Below are positions 35,401 through 43,237 of a DNA stretch of 45,410 bases, one piece after another. Location: assembly GCA_002449665.1 (NCBI GenBank), contig DJXH01000051.1, positions 14,982 through 60,391 of the forward strand, given 5' to 3'. The translations under genes were made by a program, and so were the position numbers. The notes beneath the pieces are model-generated. The model was not told where the DNA came from. It saw only the letters and a list, made by a program, of their open reading frames with translations, and searched no databases. Source of the stretch: Bacteroidales bacterium UBA7009. GTDB taxonomy: Bacteria; Bacteroidota; Bacteroidia; Bacteroidales; Paludibacteraceae. How positions within the stretch are numbered: position 1 is the first letter of the stretch; each line of letters starts with the position of its first letter.

Positions 35401-38400
35401 TCGGCTATATTATTGTCAGCCGATGTGAAGACAACCGGCAGTTCGCTTGTCGCGGTGGCAACTAATTGCACCTCATCAGTGGTCTTGGTGGCAACAGGCG
35501 AAACAACGTTCCAAGTAATCTGTTGTGTAACAGGGATGACGGTTACCGATACGGGCACTTCAAGTCGCTGGTCGCGGTTGGAGATAACGATGGTGTTCTG
35601 CTCCGTGCCGATAGTGCGACCCGTGCAGCGAATCTGTACTACAGCGTTCTTGGCAAAATCGCCGCAGTCCTCGCCGAGGGTGACAGTGCGAACCTCTAAT
35701 TGTGTACTCGGGTTCTGCAGTTCCACATCTAAAGCACCGGTCAAGTTGGAGTAGTCCACGGTGAACTGTTGCAGCACGGTCTGTCCGTACTCTACAGCAG
35801 AGAAGTCCATATTGTTCTCACGCAGTTCAAGATACTTGGCGAGGGTTACTTCCACGTTCTTGAAGGTGCGGGTCAGGGTAGCACCCGTTTCGGCGGCAAT
35901 CTTGATTTTGGTTGTGGCGCGGTTCAGGGTGTATGGACCATAGTGGTTGTAACTGCTGCTCATATCGCCGCGCTCTATATATGCCACTTCGTGCCAGCCG
36001 CCATTGTAGTACTCTGATACCCACAAGCCCCACAAGGCTACTTTATCGCATTTGGCATCAAACTCAATCGTTGCCGGTTCGCCTTGCAGCGTGAACTCCT
36101 CGCTGTCAATGGTGTGCAGGGTCTTTTCCCCGGGTTCGTCCAAGACGAGCGGTCTGCAGCCTGCGGCGGGGTCGCGGCTGACAAGTTTGCGCATCGCGCT
36201 GACGGCTACATAGTAGTCCGTACCGGCTTGGCGGGCGGTGATATAACCTGTTCCCCAGCCGGTGATGGTCAGTGTGTTACCGCTCACCGAGGCAAAGGCA
36301 CTTGCGGCGGCATCTAACTCGTAAGTGATAGGCAGTGTATTGTCAGCGTCTGAATATGCGGTCAGGGTCTTGGTAACGGTCTGTCCGTTCTCGCGTTTGA
36401 TATTGCTCAAGCGGTCGGTCCAGACGATATGTTGCACGGTTTTGTTGGTTACTTCCACCGTGATGGTGTCGTTGACGGCTTCCCATTTGGTGTCACCGGC
36501 TTGGCGGGCAAACAGGCGGGTTGTGCCTACGCCTATGCCGGTTACTTGGTCGCCGTTCGTTATTTGCAGTATGCTCGGGTCTTCGGCTGTCAGCACCACG
36601 GGCAGTCCGCTGGTTGCGTAGGCGGCTCCGCTGTAGAGTTCGTTCTTGGGCAGCGGGGTTATGTCCTCGCGCCAAACAATCTCTTGCAGGGCTTTGTTGG
36701 TTGTGCCGGTCAGGGTGATGTTGGCAGTCTTGCCGTCTTCGCTCTCTATGTGTAGGGTGGCTGTGTGGTTGCCTGCCACCTCGTGCAAGTAGCGCACAAT
36801 GAGATTGGCAGTGCCGTAGTTATCAATGGACGAAGCGATGGTGTTGCTGCCTTCGGCTATTTGGAAATATGCGGCATTAGTACCTGTGAGGCTGACTGTG
36901 CAAGTCTTGACGTTGTACCAGTCCACATTCACGGTGCGTTCGGTGGGGTTGTTGCCTATATACCCGCTGCCAAAGTCTTGCGAAGCAGGGGCTACAATCT
37001 CTTTCCGCTCGGTGATGGTGATATTTTTATAGCGGCAATAGATTGAACCATTATACTTGAATTTTATATAACGTGTTGAAGGTTGCAGATTTTTACTTAT
37101 CCCATTGTGATATTCCTCACGTTCGTTGTTGTACCAAATCTCATTCCAGTCTTGTCCGTTTGAACTTTCATATACCCAACAATCAGGGAAGCCGGGCAGA
37201 GACAACATAATCTTATCCAATTGCTGGTCAAATGATAAGGTTTGAGGAATACCTGTGAAACTGATAGTTACTTCATCATCGTCTTCATTCACGCCACCAT
37301 CTCCGAGTTTGAAACAATTATTGTCCCAAGTTACATCGCCGGACTGTGATATCTTAAAGTGATTATAATTAGCACTTGTCAGCGTTGCAGGCACATGGTT
37401 TTGCGGCTGATAGATGTGTATGGTCTTGCTCAGGTTGCTGCTCGCATCTTTCCATTTGTAGTTACCGGTCTGCGTGAGAGTGAACGTTACGTTGCCAGTT
37501 TTGTTATATACCTCAATGCGTCCGTCCACATAATTAGCTATCTCGGGGTGGTTGGATACAACTGTGAAGGGCAGTTCGCTGTTAGTAGATGCGACAGGTT
37601 CACTTATTTGTGCGCCCCATGGATAGTCATTCTCAAGGTTCCAAGTAATAACAGGAGTTTTCTTCTGTACTGTGATGGTAGCGGTGATGGTGTCGCCTGT
37701 CCAGTAGTCGTTGTTAGCTTGGCGGATAGTCAGTGTGGCTGTACCTGCGTTCTTGGCGCGCCACTTGCCGTCCGTAAAGCGGATGATATTCTCGTCGGAC
37801 GAGGTGATAACTACCGCGTTCTGTGCAGGTTCGCCATCAGCGGGAGCGTTAACTGTGTAGGCATCTTCCGTTGCTATGTAGTCCTCCACATCGCACGTGA
37901 TGCCGTCTAAGCCGGTGGTCAGTGTCGTGGTGTGCTTGCTCACATAGACGTGAATAGAACGTGTGCGTTCGAAGATGGTGGTTGTACCTGTTTGGTGGAA
38001 CTGAATGACCTCATCGCCGTATTTGGTGGCGGTGATAGTGCCGATGTGTGCGCTGCTGTTGTGGCTGTAGCTGATGTATTGAGCGGCAATAGGGTAGGAG
38101 AAGCGTCCGTTGGTCTCGTCCGTGTTCTCAAACGCCATATCGGCGGTCTCGCCAATCAGCAGCCGCAGTTCTTTTACCGGCTCTGCGGGCAGGTCTTCGC
38201 CGTTGAGCAGGAACCTTGGTGTCGCTTTCGGTTCAATGGTGTAGGTATGGGATGCACTGACAGGGCAGTAAGTGTCGTTGCCGTCAAAAGTGGCTGTGAC
38301 CGTACATGTCACTTCGCGAGTCAGTTCCTTATTAACTAACAATTTGTTCTTCGCTTCTGTCTGAATCAGAATGCCGGATGGGGATGATGTGTAGGCATAG

Positions 38401-39881
38401 TCCATATTGAACGACTGACCGCTATAGGTAGCGTAGGCTATGTCTGTCAGGAAATCACCGGAATAGATATGGTCATTCTCGCCTGTGAGTCGCCATTGTA
38501 CAACCGGGCGGTGACGGAATTGGAACGTATGACTGACGGTAGTTGCAGCGTTATAGTTGCAGGTGGCATCCGCATGAGCGGTAATGGTTATATCGCCCGC
38601 TTTGTGCATACGTACCCAATTGCCTTCGATGGTAGCAATTGTTTCGTCTGAACTGGTGTAATAAACCGTGGCATCGTGTCCCGAAGTCGTGCCGTTGAGT
38701 TGGATATCTTGATCAACGACATAGGTCGTGGTAGGAGACCAAGAGATAGTTTGTGCAACCTTGGTTATAGGCACTTGTACAGCGGCGCAAGTAACGCTAT
38801 TGAGGTTCGTGTTGGTAGGAGTAAAGGTTACACTGTAGTTAGTGCAACCAAGTGCCGTGTGAGAAGAAGCATCGGAGCGAGTCCAAGTATATGTACCCGG
38901 ATAACTACCATTTTTATAGGAAGCGTTTGGTCCGCTAATTGTAGAAGCAGACAATTTCTGACCATAAGTCAATCCCGATGCTGATACACCGGAGCAGTCT
39001 ATGGTTGGCGTTCCTTTGGTGGTGGTTCCGGTAACTGTTATCGTTTTTCCATTGACGGTTAGTTTCATCGTGTGGTCGTTACCCACTTGATCGCGCTTGT
39101 ACGTGATAGAAACTACCGTATTTCCGTAATAACCGGCTTTAGAATGGATAGAGGTATGACTGACTGTAAAACGGTCTGTATCGCCCGTTTTAGAGATAGT
39201 CTGTGGTCCGGTATTACTCCAATATATCTTAACTGTCTTTGTATCTGTATTCAAATAGGTATTCGATCCAAAAGCAACAGAAGTTACTTCCGGTTCACAA
39301 TACGATCCCATCGTCACTTTTACATTTTTGAAATAGCGGTGTAGAGTAGCAGCCTTAGCTCCATAAAAACGCAAAGATTTTGAATCAATATTAACACTTA
39401 TATTTCCCGAAGTACCATATGAGACATAAGCTGGCGCAGAAAACAAACCAGTATATTTCCCTGGATATTCATCAAATATATCATTTACCCCATCGGATAC
39501 TTTCAAATTTTGAACGGCACCTTTTTGTCGATTCGCATCAAAAGAAAGTTTCGATCCCGGTCCTTGTAAATAATATGTAAAACTTCCTGTTTCCCAAACA
39601 GATTCTTCTTTCGCAGCATCTAACACATAATACGTTGAGCCGGAATTGGACACATATCCCGGTATACTTGCATTATCTGCTTGTGCATTACCATCTTTAT
39701 CGGTTGTCCAATACGCCCACGCTTGTCCACTGAATCCCAATAGCATACAGAGTATTACAACCGCTGCTGAACGGGAAATGAACGGGAAATGAACAGGAAC
39801 TGAACAGCGACTGAACAGCCTTTTCTCAACTGCACGTATTATCGCGTTTTTCATATCGTAAATTCTTTTCATATCTTTCAT
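32442..39881 (-). CDS. Giant multidomain surface protein (about 2480 residues), candidate phase-variable
   Basis: It is an exported adhesin-like protein of Ig-like modules. The signal core is AAVVILCMLLGFSGQAWA (about 39-56), preceded by an unusually long n-region encoded by an 11-bp tandem repeat. A discoidin-like plus Ig unit occurs three times: ends near residues 190 (RYFKNVKVT), 950 (RYKNITIT) and 1342 (RTFKNVEVT). Between and after lie Big_2/MBG-type units (e.g. TITWNFNVTE, LTYGQPLSNAAI), a beta-helix-like stretch near 2015-2060 and a final beta domain. The tail NGILYILRDGSLYDATGRKI resembles those of two neighbours. Starts at 39881, 39872 or 39854 are all possible. It lies 31 bases after the AlbA-type regulator gene. 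Confidence 0.85.
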   Translation of the reverse strand: MKDMKRIYDMKNAIIRAVEKRLFSRCSVPVHFPFISRSAAVVILCMLLGFSGQAWAYWTTDKDGNAQADNASIPGYVSNSGSTYYVLDAAKEESVWETGSFTYYLQGPGSKLSFDANRQKGAVQNLKVSDGVNDIFDEYPGKYTGLFSAPAYVSYGTSGNISVNIDSKSLRFYGAKAATLHRYFKNVKVTMGSYCEPEVTSVAFGSNTYLNTDTKTVKIYWSNTGPQTISKTGDTDRFTVSHTSIHSKAGYYGNTVVSITYKRDQVGNDHTMKLTVNGKTITVTGTTTKGTPTIDCSGVSASGLTYGQKLSASTISGPNASYKNGSYPGTYTWTRSDASSHTALGCTNYSVTFTPTNTNLNSVTCAAVQVPITKVAQTISWSPTTTYVVDQDIQLNGTTSGHDATVYYTSSDETIATIEGNWVRMHKAGDITITAHADATCNYNAATTVSHTFQFRHRPVVQWRLTGENDHIYSGDFLTDIAYATYSGQSFNMDYAYTSSPSGILIQTEAKNKLLVNKELTREVTCTVTATFDGNDTYCPVSASHTYTIEPKATPRFLLNGEDLPAEPVKELRLLIGETADMAFENTDETNGRFSYPIAAQYISYSHNSSAHIGTITATKYGDEVIQFHQTGTTTIFERTRSIHVYVSKHTTTLTTGLDGITCDVEDYIATEDAYTVNAPADGEPAQNAVVITSSDENIIRFTDGKWRAKNAGTATLTIRQANNDYWTGDTITATITVQKKTPVITWNLENDYPWGAQISEPVASTNSELPFTVVSNHPEIANYVDGRIEVYNKTGNVTFTLTQTGNYKWKDASSNLSKTIHIYQPQNHVPATLTSANYNHFKISQSGDVTWDNNCFKLGDGGVNEDDDEVTISFTGIPQTLSFDQQLDKIMLSLPGFPDCWVYESSNGQDWNEIWYNNEREEYHNGISKNLQPSTRYIKFKYNGSIYCRYKNITITERKEIVAPASQDFGSGYIGNNPTERTVNVDWYNVKTCTVSLTGTNAAYFQIAEGSNTIASSIDNYGTANLIVRYLHEVAGNHTATLHIESEDGKTANITLTGTTNKALQEIVWREDITPLPKNELYSGAAYATSGLPVVLTAEDPSILQITNGDQVTGIGVGTTRLFARQAGDTKWEAVNDTITVEVTNKTVQHIVWTDRLSNIKRENGQTVTKTLTAYSDADNTLPITYELDAAASAFASVSGNTLTITGWGTGYITARQAGTDYYVAVSAMRKLVSRDPAAGCRPLVLDEPGEKTLHTIDSEEFTLQGEPATIEFDAKCDKVALWGLWVSEYYNGGWHEVAYIERGDMSSSYNHYGPYTLNRATTKIKIAAETGATLTRTFKNVEVTLAKYLELRENNMDFSAVEYGQTVLQQFTVDYSNLTGALDVELQNPSTQLEVRTVTLGEDCGDFAKNAVVQIRCTGRTIGTEQNTIVISNRDQRLEVPVSVTVIPVTQQITWNVVSPVATKTTDEVQLVATATSELPVVFTSADNNIAEPYQKEDGTWWLNIRSAGDVVITATQAGNTNYESTTTSRTYSISKTTPTISQMPYAGEIVLPATLNDVLIYGGSATVNMGGVDVQIEGAFFWQDYSTEVERINSGYTAVFVPVEDNLYNPVSCTLVVPVLKTPQTITWNFNVTEMLCNAEYTFNATASSGMSVRYTSSDPSIAYVDTDNRLRIVKGGEVTITAHQDGDETYAAAAEVEKTLTINRFTPSIVSLPAAESMLIGRLLSDASLSGGRVELDGVEVEGSFAWEEGNTRVETEAGVFERTVIFTPANTNWYNTLSDVMNVTVEKYAPAIYQSLTGTTLTYGQPLSNAAIEGSLTARDEVKYPQEDVQGTYTWKRPEEIVNAGSPAYATVVFTPDNLDWYKTAEFDIPLTVMPAELPTVSATSQIFYGQILSEASLTNTTYGVIDGGTALIAGTLAWDGSLDMMHYYELGTHTLPVIFTPSDPNYLPTPVAGTATLTVQSGFVFNGTDTNWDNINNWLDTNKPTNSNDKVVILSDVDITDEVEVEAMTIRDGVTVTVKDGATLTIGNSNSYYREQYGNIKVQKGGSLILGNGTLEVNNLYIESAMGGRNKVTNEFIAARSAQVENIDKINVHADVYFDLALDANGECSQGWYTFTVPFPVESGRGISRFENGVLNNNLKQGVNYAIMDYHENVRATGAYGWKKFYGTMQPGVCYTMTIDDYHNIYRFRKAQGAALTEQNSVEMTRTEGAGGEAHSGWNCIGNGSLHYAALEAAGITMVQVYDHQTNSYYPEQISGKTFVVGSTFFVQAVENNSLMSLSRTEEEGTLYALKRNRTDVANVLALTRKGDNSPSDRLFVTANYMAQDRYEAGKDVSKFELSSSVAQVYANAYNVKLCAVHTRLDADETIVSLGLYAPANGEYTLGLQQRSENQTVYLLYEGVVVANLTNQDYEIDLNKGTNSSYALLIRKQAPAMPTAIDETASDSKAEKFVHNGILYILRDGSLYDATGRKIEK
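39768..39822. repeat. 11-bp tandem repeat in the signal-peptide region of the giant gene
   Basis: Five consecutive 11-base units start with TGAAC on the plus strand: TGAACGGGAAA twice exactly, then TGAACAGGAAC, TGAACAGCGAC and a partial TGAACAGCC. They lie after all candidate start codons and before the hydrophobic signal core. Gain or loss of one unit shifts the frame. Confidence 0.9.
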
Positions 39882-39912
39882 ACTATATATTTTTTCAATC
39901 TTTTGTCCTTAT

Positions 39913-41313
39913 TTATTTCTTTTGGGTTGATTTCTCTATAATTTCCCAATGACCTGATTTTGTACTCCCTATGTGTTTCAGCACTCCCTTTTTCCGGAGT
40001 TTTGCCAAATGGTACTTAACGCCATCTGCTGTCACACCGATTTGCTCCGCCAAACTATTACGTGTCAAGGTGGGGTCATTTACCAACAAACGTAAAATCT
40101 CACGTTGAATGGGTGCGAATATATGGGTAGTTTCTTGGGTAGTTTCTTGGGTAGTTTCTTGGGTAGTATTTTCTATTTCTTGCCCATTGAGAGCCATAAA
40201 CTTCTCACGGAGGATTGTCGTCATAAAACCGCCATGCAGTTGTTCAAACTCAGGCATTTGCAGTCCTTCCGCCTCAAAACCGGCTTTAATCTTCTCGTAT
40301 CCGCGTCCCCAATTCTCTATAAACCCGGCGAGGAAGAATACTTTGGCTATCAGTTCATTTCTTTGCACGGACTCATGTGGTTGCATCAGGGTTTCTACGG
40401 TAAAACCTTCAGGTAGTCCGCCCGGATTCCACAACTCAACCTTATTCGTCCATACGCGCATTTGAATAAACGTGCTGCGATAATCCTTATGGATAATAGC
40501 ATTACAGATAATCTCTCGCAGTGCCTCTTCCGGAATCTCCAATGGTTCTTTTCGATCCAAGCCCACAAACTGCATAATGGGAACCAAATAGCGACTACGA
40601 AGAGTCCGCATCACGCGCTCCGGCATCATTATAAGCGGACAAGAGATATTATCATCAAAAATCAAGTCCGCCTGGGAAGCACCGAATCTGCCTATTCGAT
40701 ATATAGCCGACGGGCAATAATAGTCCATTCTGTCGCTGAACAACATCAGTGCCGCAAAAGTCAGTTGTCCTTGCTCATTGGATAAACCCAACTTACGCAG
40801 AATTGACTCCTTGCTCTCATTACGAGCACCGGCATCCAACCTTTTCGCCTCTATAGCACGCTCAACGAAATAGCGGACAGCCTCATCGCTAATATCAGCC
40901 ATCGTCGCTTCGTCCTCTATATGCATGTCGTACGTTCTATGGCTTTTCTTGAGCAAAAAGTCCGAAAGTGCTATGCCGTTTAACTCCTGCAATGTACTGC
41001 CGCTACGGAGATAGAATTTTCCATGACACGATACCGGGTGCTCAGATGGCTGAATATGAATCGCTATATATTCTTTGCCATCTTTAGTGAGGATTTCCAC
41101 CATCGGAGCTATGCCGGTTGCTTGAACCGCTTTATTGGGAATCGCCTCCAACAGATAAGCTGCATTGGAAACACCGACAACCTCTCCATTATCAGCCACG
41201 CCAATAAGAAGCGTACCGCCTTGCGCATTGGCAAAGCCGCTGATGTAGTGGAGATACTTGTCATCCCACTTCAACTTATATTCTACTGTTTGCGATTCCA
41301 TTAGATTGCCCAT
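39913..41313 (-). CDS. AlbA_2/Schlafen-type regulator with HATPase-like and winged-helix domains
   Basis: The product is 466 residues from the ATG at 41313 (or 462 from 41301); a longer frame to 41349 would begin upstream of the promoter. Residues about 5-125 are the AlbA_2 DNA-binding domain (ESQTVEYKLKW, GFANAQGGTLLIGVAD). The middle holds the HATPase_c_4-like segment (EALREIICNAIIHKDY). A TTQE repeat linker (about 390-405) leads to a C-terminal winged helix (LAEQIGVTADGVKYHLAKLR). It is a probable transcription regulator. It stands directly upstream of the giant surface gene on the same strand, with 31 bases between, so it may be co-transcribed with it and control it. Confidence 0.85.
   Translation of the reverse strand: MGNLMESQTVEYKLKWDDKYLHYISGFANAQGGTLLIGVADNGEVVGVSNAAYLLEAIPNKAVQATGIAPMVEILTKDGKEYIAIHIQPSEHPVSCHGKFYLRSGSTLQELNGIALSDFLLKKSHRTYDMHIEDEATMADISDEAVRYFVERAIEAKRLDAGARNESKESILRKLGLSNEQGQLTFAALMLFSDRMDYYCPSAIYRIGRFGASQADLIFDDNISCPLIMMPERVMRTLRSRYLVPIMQFVGLDRKEPLEIPEEALREIICNAIIHKDYRSTFIQMRVWTNKVELWNPGGLPEGFTVETLMQPHESVQRNELIAKVFFLAGFIENWGRGYEKIKAGFEAEGLQMPEFEQLHGGFMTTILREKFMALNGQEIENTTQETTQETTQETTHIFAPIQREILRLLVNDPTLTRNSLAEQIGVTADGVKYHLAKLRKKGVLKHIGSTKSGHWEIIEKSTQKK
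40125..40167. repeat. 12-bp in-frame tandem repeat (TTQE linker)
   Basis: Three perfect copies of GGGTAGTTTCTT and a partial fourth encode the TTQE linker between the ATPase-like and winged-helix parts of the regulator. Copy changes would alter linker length by four residues without breaking the frame. Confidence 0.9.
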
Positions 41314-41326
41314 AATAGGGAGTGTG

Positions 41327-41334
41327 CAAAAGTA
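41327..41334 (-). promoter_or_regulatory. Probable -7 box for the AlbA-type regulator
   Basis: TACTTTTG on the minus strand, 13 bases before the ATG at 41313. No clean TTTG at -33 was seen. It decides against the longer frame beginning at 41349. Confidence 0.45.
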
Positions 41335-41536
41335 CTGCAAATATCGCAAATGCTAAAACTTACGGCGGCTTTTCACAAATTTTATATGCTCAATCTTAAA
41401 AAATGTATATAAATTTTAGTTAATTTTATGTAAAATTTTATTGAAAACATTAAAATTTGATATTTTTTTGTATGTTCTCTTAACTCACTTCCACGGCATT
41501 GCCGACTATGTCTTAACCGCTTGTAATATAAGTCAA

Positions 41537-41566
41537 TAAAAAAGGAGAACCCATAAAGGTTCTCCC
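41537..41566 (-). terminator. Intrinsic terminator after trpB2
   Basis: On the minus strand an 8-bp stem GGAGAACC/GGTTCTCC (41565-41558 with 41551-41544) closes a six-base loop and is followed by six T. It lies 23 bases after the trpB2 stop. Confidence 0.92.
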
Positions 41567-41587
41567 TTAACAAAAAGTGCAAAACGT

Positions 41588-42961
41588 TTATATCTTCGGC
41601 AGTTGTGCTATAGAACGTGCAAGGTCTTCGTCCGTGGGGATATAGTCGGTCATCGTCTTGTCGTTATATTGTTGATAAGCAACGAGATCGAAATAGCCGG
41701 TGCCGGTCAGTCCGAAGAGGATAGTTTTCTCTTCGCCAGTCTCTTTGCAGCGCAGTGCCTCGTCTATAGCCACTCTGATAGCGTGGCTGCTTTCGGGTGC
41801 GGGCAGAGTACCCTCTATGCGTGCGAAGTATTCTGCCGCTTCGAACACTGCCGTCTGCTCTACGCTGCGAGCCTCCATCAGTCCTTCATTGTACAACTCC
41901 GAGAGGATAGGCGACATACCATGGTAGCGCAGTCCGCCGGCATGTATGGGCGAGGGGATGAAGTCGCTGCCGAGGGTGTACATCTTGGCGAGCGGGCAAA
42001 TCATACCGGTGTCGCAGAAGTCGTAAGCATATACGCCACGAGTAAGACTCGGACAGGATGCCGGTTCTACTGCAATAAACTTATAATCAGCCTCTCCGCG
42101 CAGTTTCTGTCCCATAAACGGTGCTATCAGTCCGCCGAGGTTACTGCCGCCGCCTGCGCAGCCGATGATGATGTCGGGACGGATACCGTACTTGTCCATA
42201 GCCGTCTTGGCTTCGAGTCCGATAACGCTCTGATGGAGAAGAACTTGGTTGAGTACGCTGCCGAGTACGTAGCGATAGCCTTCGTGGCTCACTGCATATT
42301 CCACGGCTTCCGATATGGCGCAGCCGAGACTGCCTGTCGTACCCGGGTGGGCGGCAAGAATACGCTTGCCCACTTCGGTGGTGTCGGACGGCGAGGGGAT
42401 AACGGATGCTCCATAGGTGCGCATCACCTCGCGGCGGAAGGGCTTCTGCTCATAACTGCCTTTTACCATATAGACCTTCAAGTCCATATCAAGGTAGGCG
42501 CAAGCCATAGAGAGGGCTGTACCCCACTGTCCGGCACCGGTCTCAGTAGTCAGACCTTTAAGTCCCTGTTTCTTTGCGTAATAGGCTTGTGTGATGGCAG
42601 AGTTGAGTTTGTGGCTGCCGCTGGTGTTGTTGCCTTCAAACTTGTAGTATATCTTGGCGGGTGTACCGAGTTTGCGCTCCAGTTCGTATGCGCGAACGAG
42701 TGGCGAGGGACGGTACATCTTGTAGAAAGAGCGAATCTCTTCGGGTATTTCTATGTATTGTGTGTCGTTGTCAAGTTCTTGTTTTACGAGTTCCGAGCAG
42801 AACACGCCTTCGAGTTCGGCAGCGGTCATCGGTTGGCGGGTACCCGGGTTGAGCAGGGGAGCGGGTTTGATGGGCATGTCGGCGCGGAGATTGTAGTAGT
42901 GTGTCGGCATTTCTTGTTCTTCAAGGTAAATCTTGTAAGGTACTTTTGTTGAGTTTTCCAT
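41588..42961 (-). CDS. trpB: Tryptophan synthase beta chain, TrpB2 type
   Basis: This PLP enzyme joins indole and serine to make tryptophan. The product is 457 residues, the longer TrpB2 class rather than the usual 400. The PLP lysine is K118 in SGSHKLNSA, the catalytic glutamate is in TTETGAGQWG, and the phosphate loop is CAGGGSNLGG. The N-terminal extension (HYYNLRADMPIKPAPLLNP) is typical of TrpB2. No trpA lies beside it, so it may act on free indole. It stands alone behind a tryptophan attenuator and before its own terminator. Confidence 0.95.
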   Translation of the reverse strand: MENSTKVPYKIYLEEQEMPTHYYNLRADMPIKPAPLLNPGTRQPMTAAELEGVFCSELVKQELDNDTQYIEIPEEIRSFYKMYRPSPLVRAYELERKLGTPAKIYYKFEGNNTSGSHKLNSAITQAYYAKKQGLKGLTTETGAGQWGTALSMACAYLDMDLKVYMVKGSYEQKPFRREVMRTYGASVIPSPSDTTEVGKRILAAHPGTTGSLGCAISEAVEYAVSHEGYRYVLGSVLNQVLLHQSVIGLEAKTAMDKYGIRPDIIIGCAGGGSNLGGLIAPFMGQKLRGEADYKFIAVEPASCPSLTRGVYAYDFCDTGMICPLAKMYTLGSDFIPSPIHAGGLRYHGMSPILSELYNEGLMEARSVEQTAVFEAAEYFARIEGTLPAPESSHAIRVAIDEALRCKETGEEKTILFGLTGTGYFDLVAYQQYNDKTMTDYIPTDEDLARSIAQLPKI

Positions 42962-42985
42962 AATGTTTTTTGTTTAATGAGTGTA

Positions 42986-43024
42986 TAAAAATTAAGCAGT
43001 CATCAGAGGAATCTGCGACTGCTT
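42986..43024 (-). terminator. Attenuator terminator of trpB2
   Basis: On the minus strand an 8-bp stem AAGCAGTC/GACTGCTT (43024-43017 with 43001-42994), with a further CAGA/TCTG inner stem, is followed by AATTTTTAT. It lies between the leader peptide and the trpB2 ATG (42961). Another hairpin, TTGCGG/CCGCAA (43049-43054 with 43063-43068), precedes it and may be the pause or antiterminator arm. Confidence 0.85.
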
Positions 43025-43094
43025 GTTGACTTTATTTTGCATTTTCGTTTGCGGACTTTTTGCCGCAACTGTTGCTTGCTTTTAATCACATAAG

Positions 43095-43163
43095 TTATGC
43101 GCGACCCTCCTTTTTATCGAACGGACGCCACCACCAGTTGCTGTGTGCCATAGGTTGTCTCAT
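43095..43163 (-). CDS. trpL: trp leader peptide with three consecutive Trp codons
   Basis: An 18-residue peptide MAHSNWWWRPFDKKEGRA is encoded from the ATG at 43151; an in-frame ATG at 43163 would add MRQP. Three TGG codons in a row sit mid-peptide, the classical tryptophan sensor of transcription attenuation. It begins 18-30 bases after the expected transcript start and is followed by hairpins and a T-rich terminator before trpB2. Ribosome stalling at the Trp codons when Trp-tRNA is scarce would favour read-through. Confidence 0.88.
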   Translation of the reverse strand: MRQPMAHSNWWWRPFDKKEGRA

Positions 43164-43187
43164 AACTTCTTGTCGTGATTTGCGCTG

Positions 43188-43219
43188 CAAAGGTACGGCG
43201 TTTTTGACAACTGTGCAAA
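43188..43219 (-). promoter_or_regulatory. Bacteroidota-type promoter of trpL-trpB2
   Basis: On the minus strand TTTG (43219-43216), a 20-base spacer, then TACCTTTG (43195-43188). Transcription would start near 43181, giving a leader of about 220 bases with trpL and the attenuator. Confidence 0.75.
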
Positions 43220-43237
43220 TATAGTTGCATTTTTTTG

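Noticed and set aside
33129..38339. Many plus-strand frames of 100-215 codons
   Set aside because: All are antisense to the continuous giant surface-protein frame and show only mirrored Ig-repeat composition.
41603..42952. A 449-codon open frame on the plus strand
   Set aside because: It lies entirely antisense to trpB2, whose catalytic motifs are intact; the translated sequence is Cys/Val/Gly-rich without any family motif, as expected of a shadow frame.
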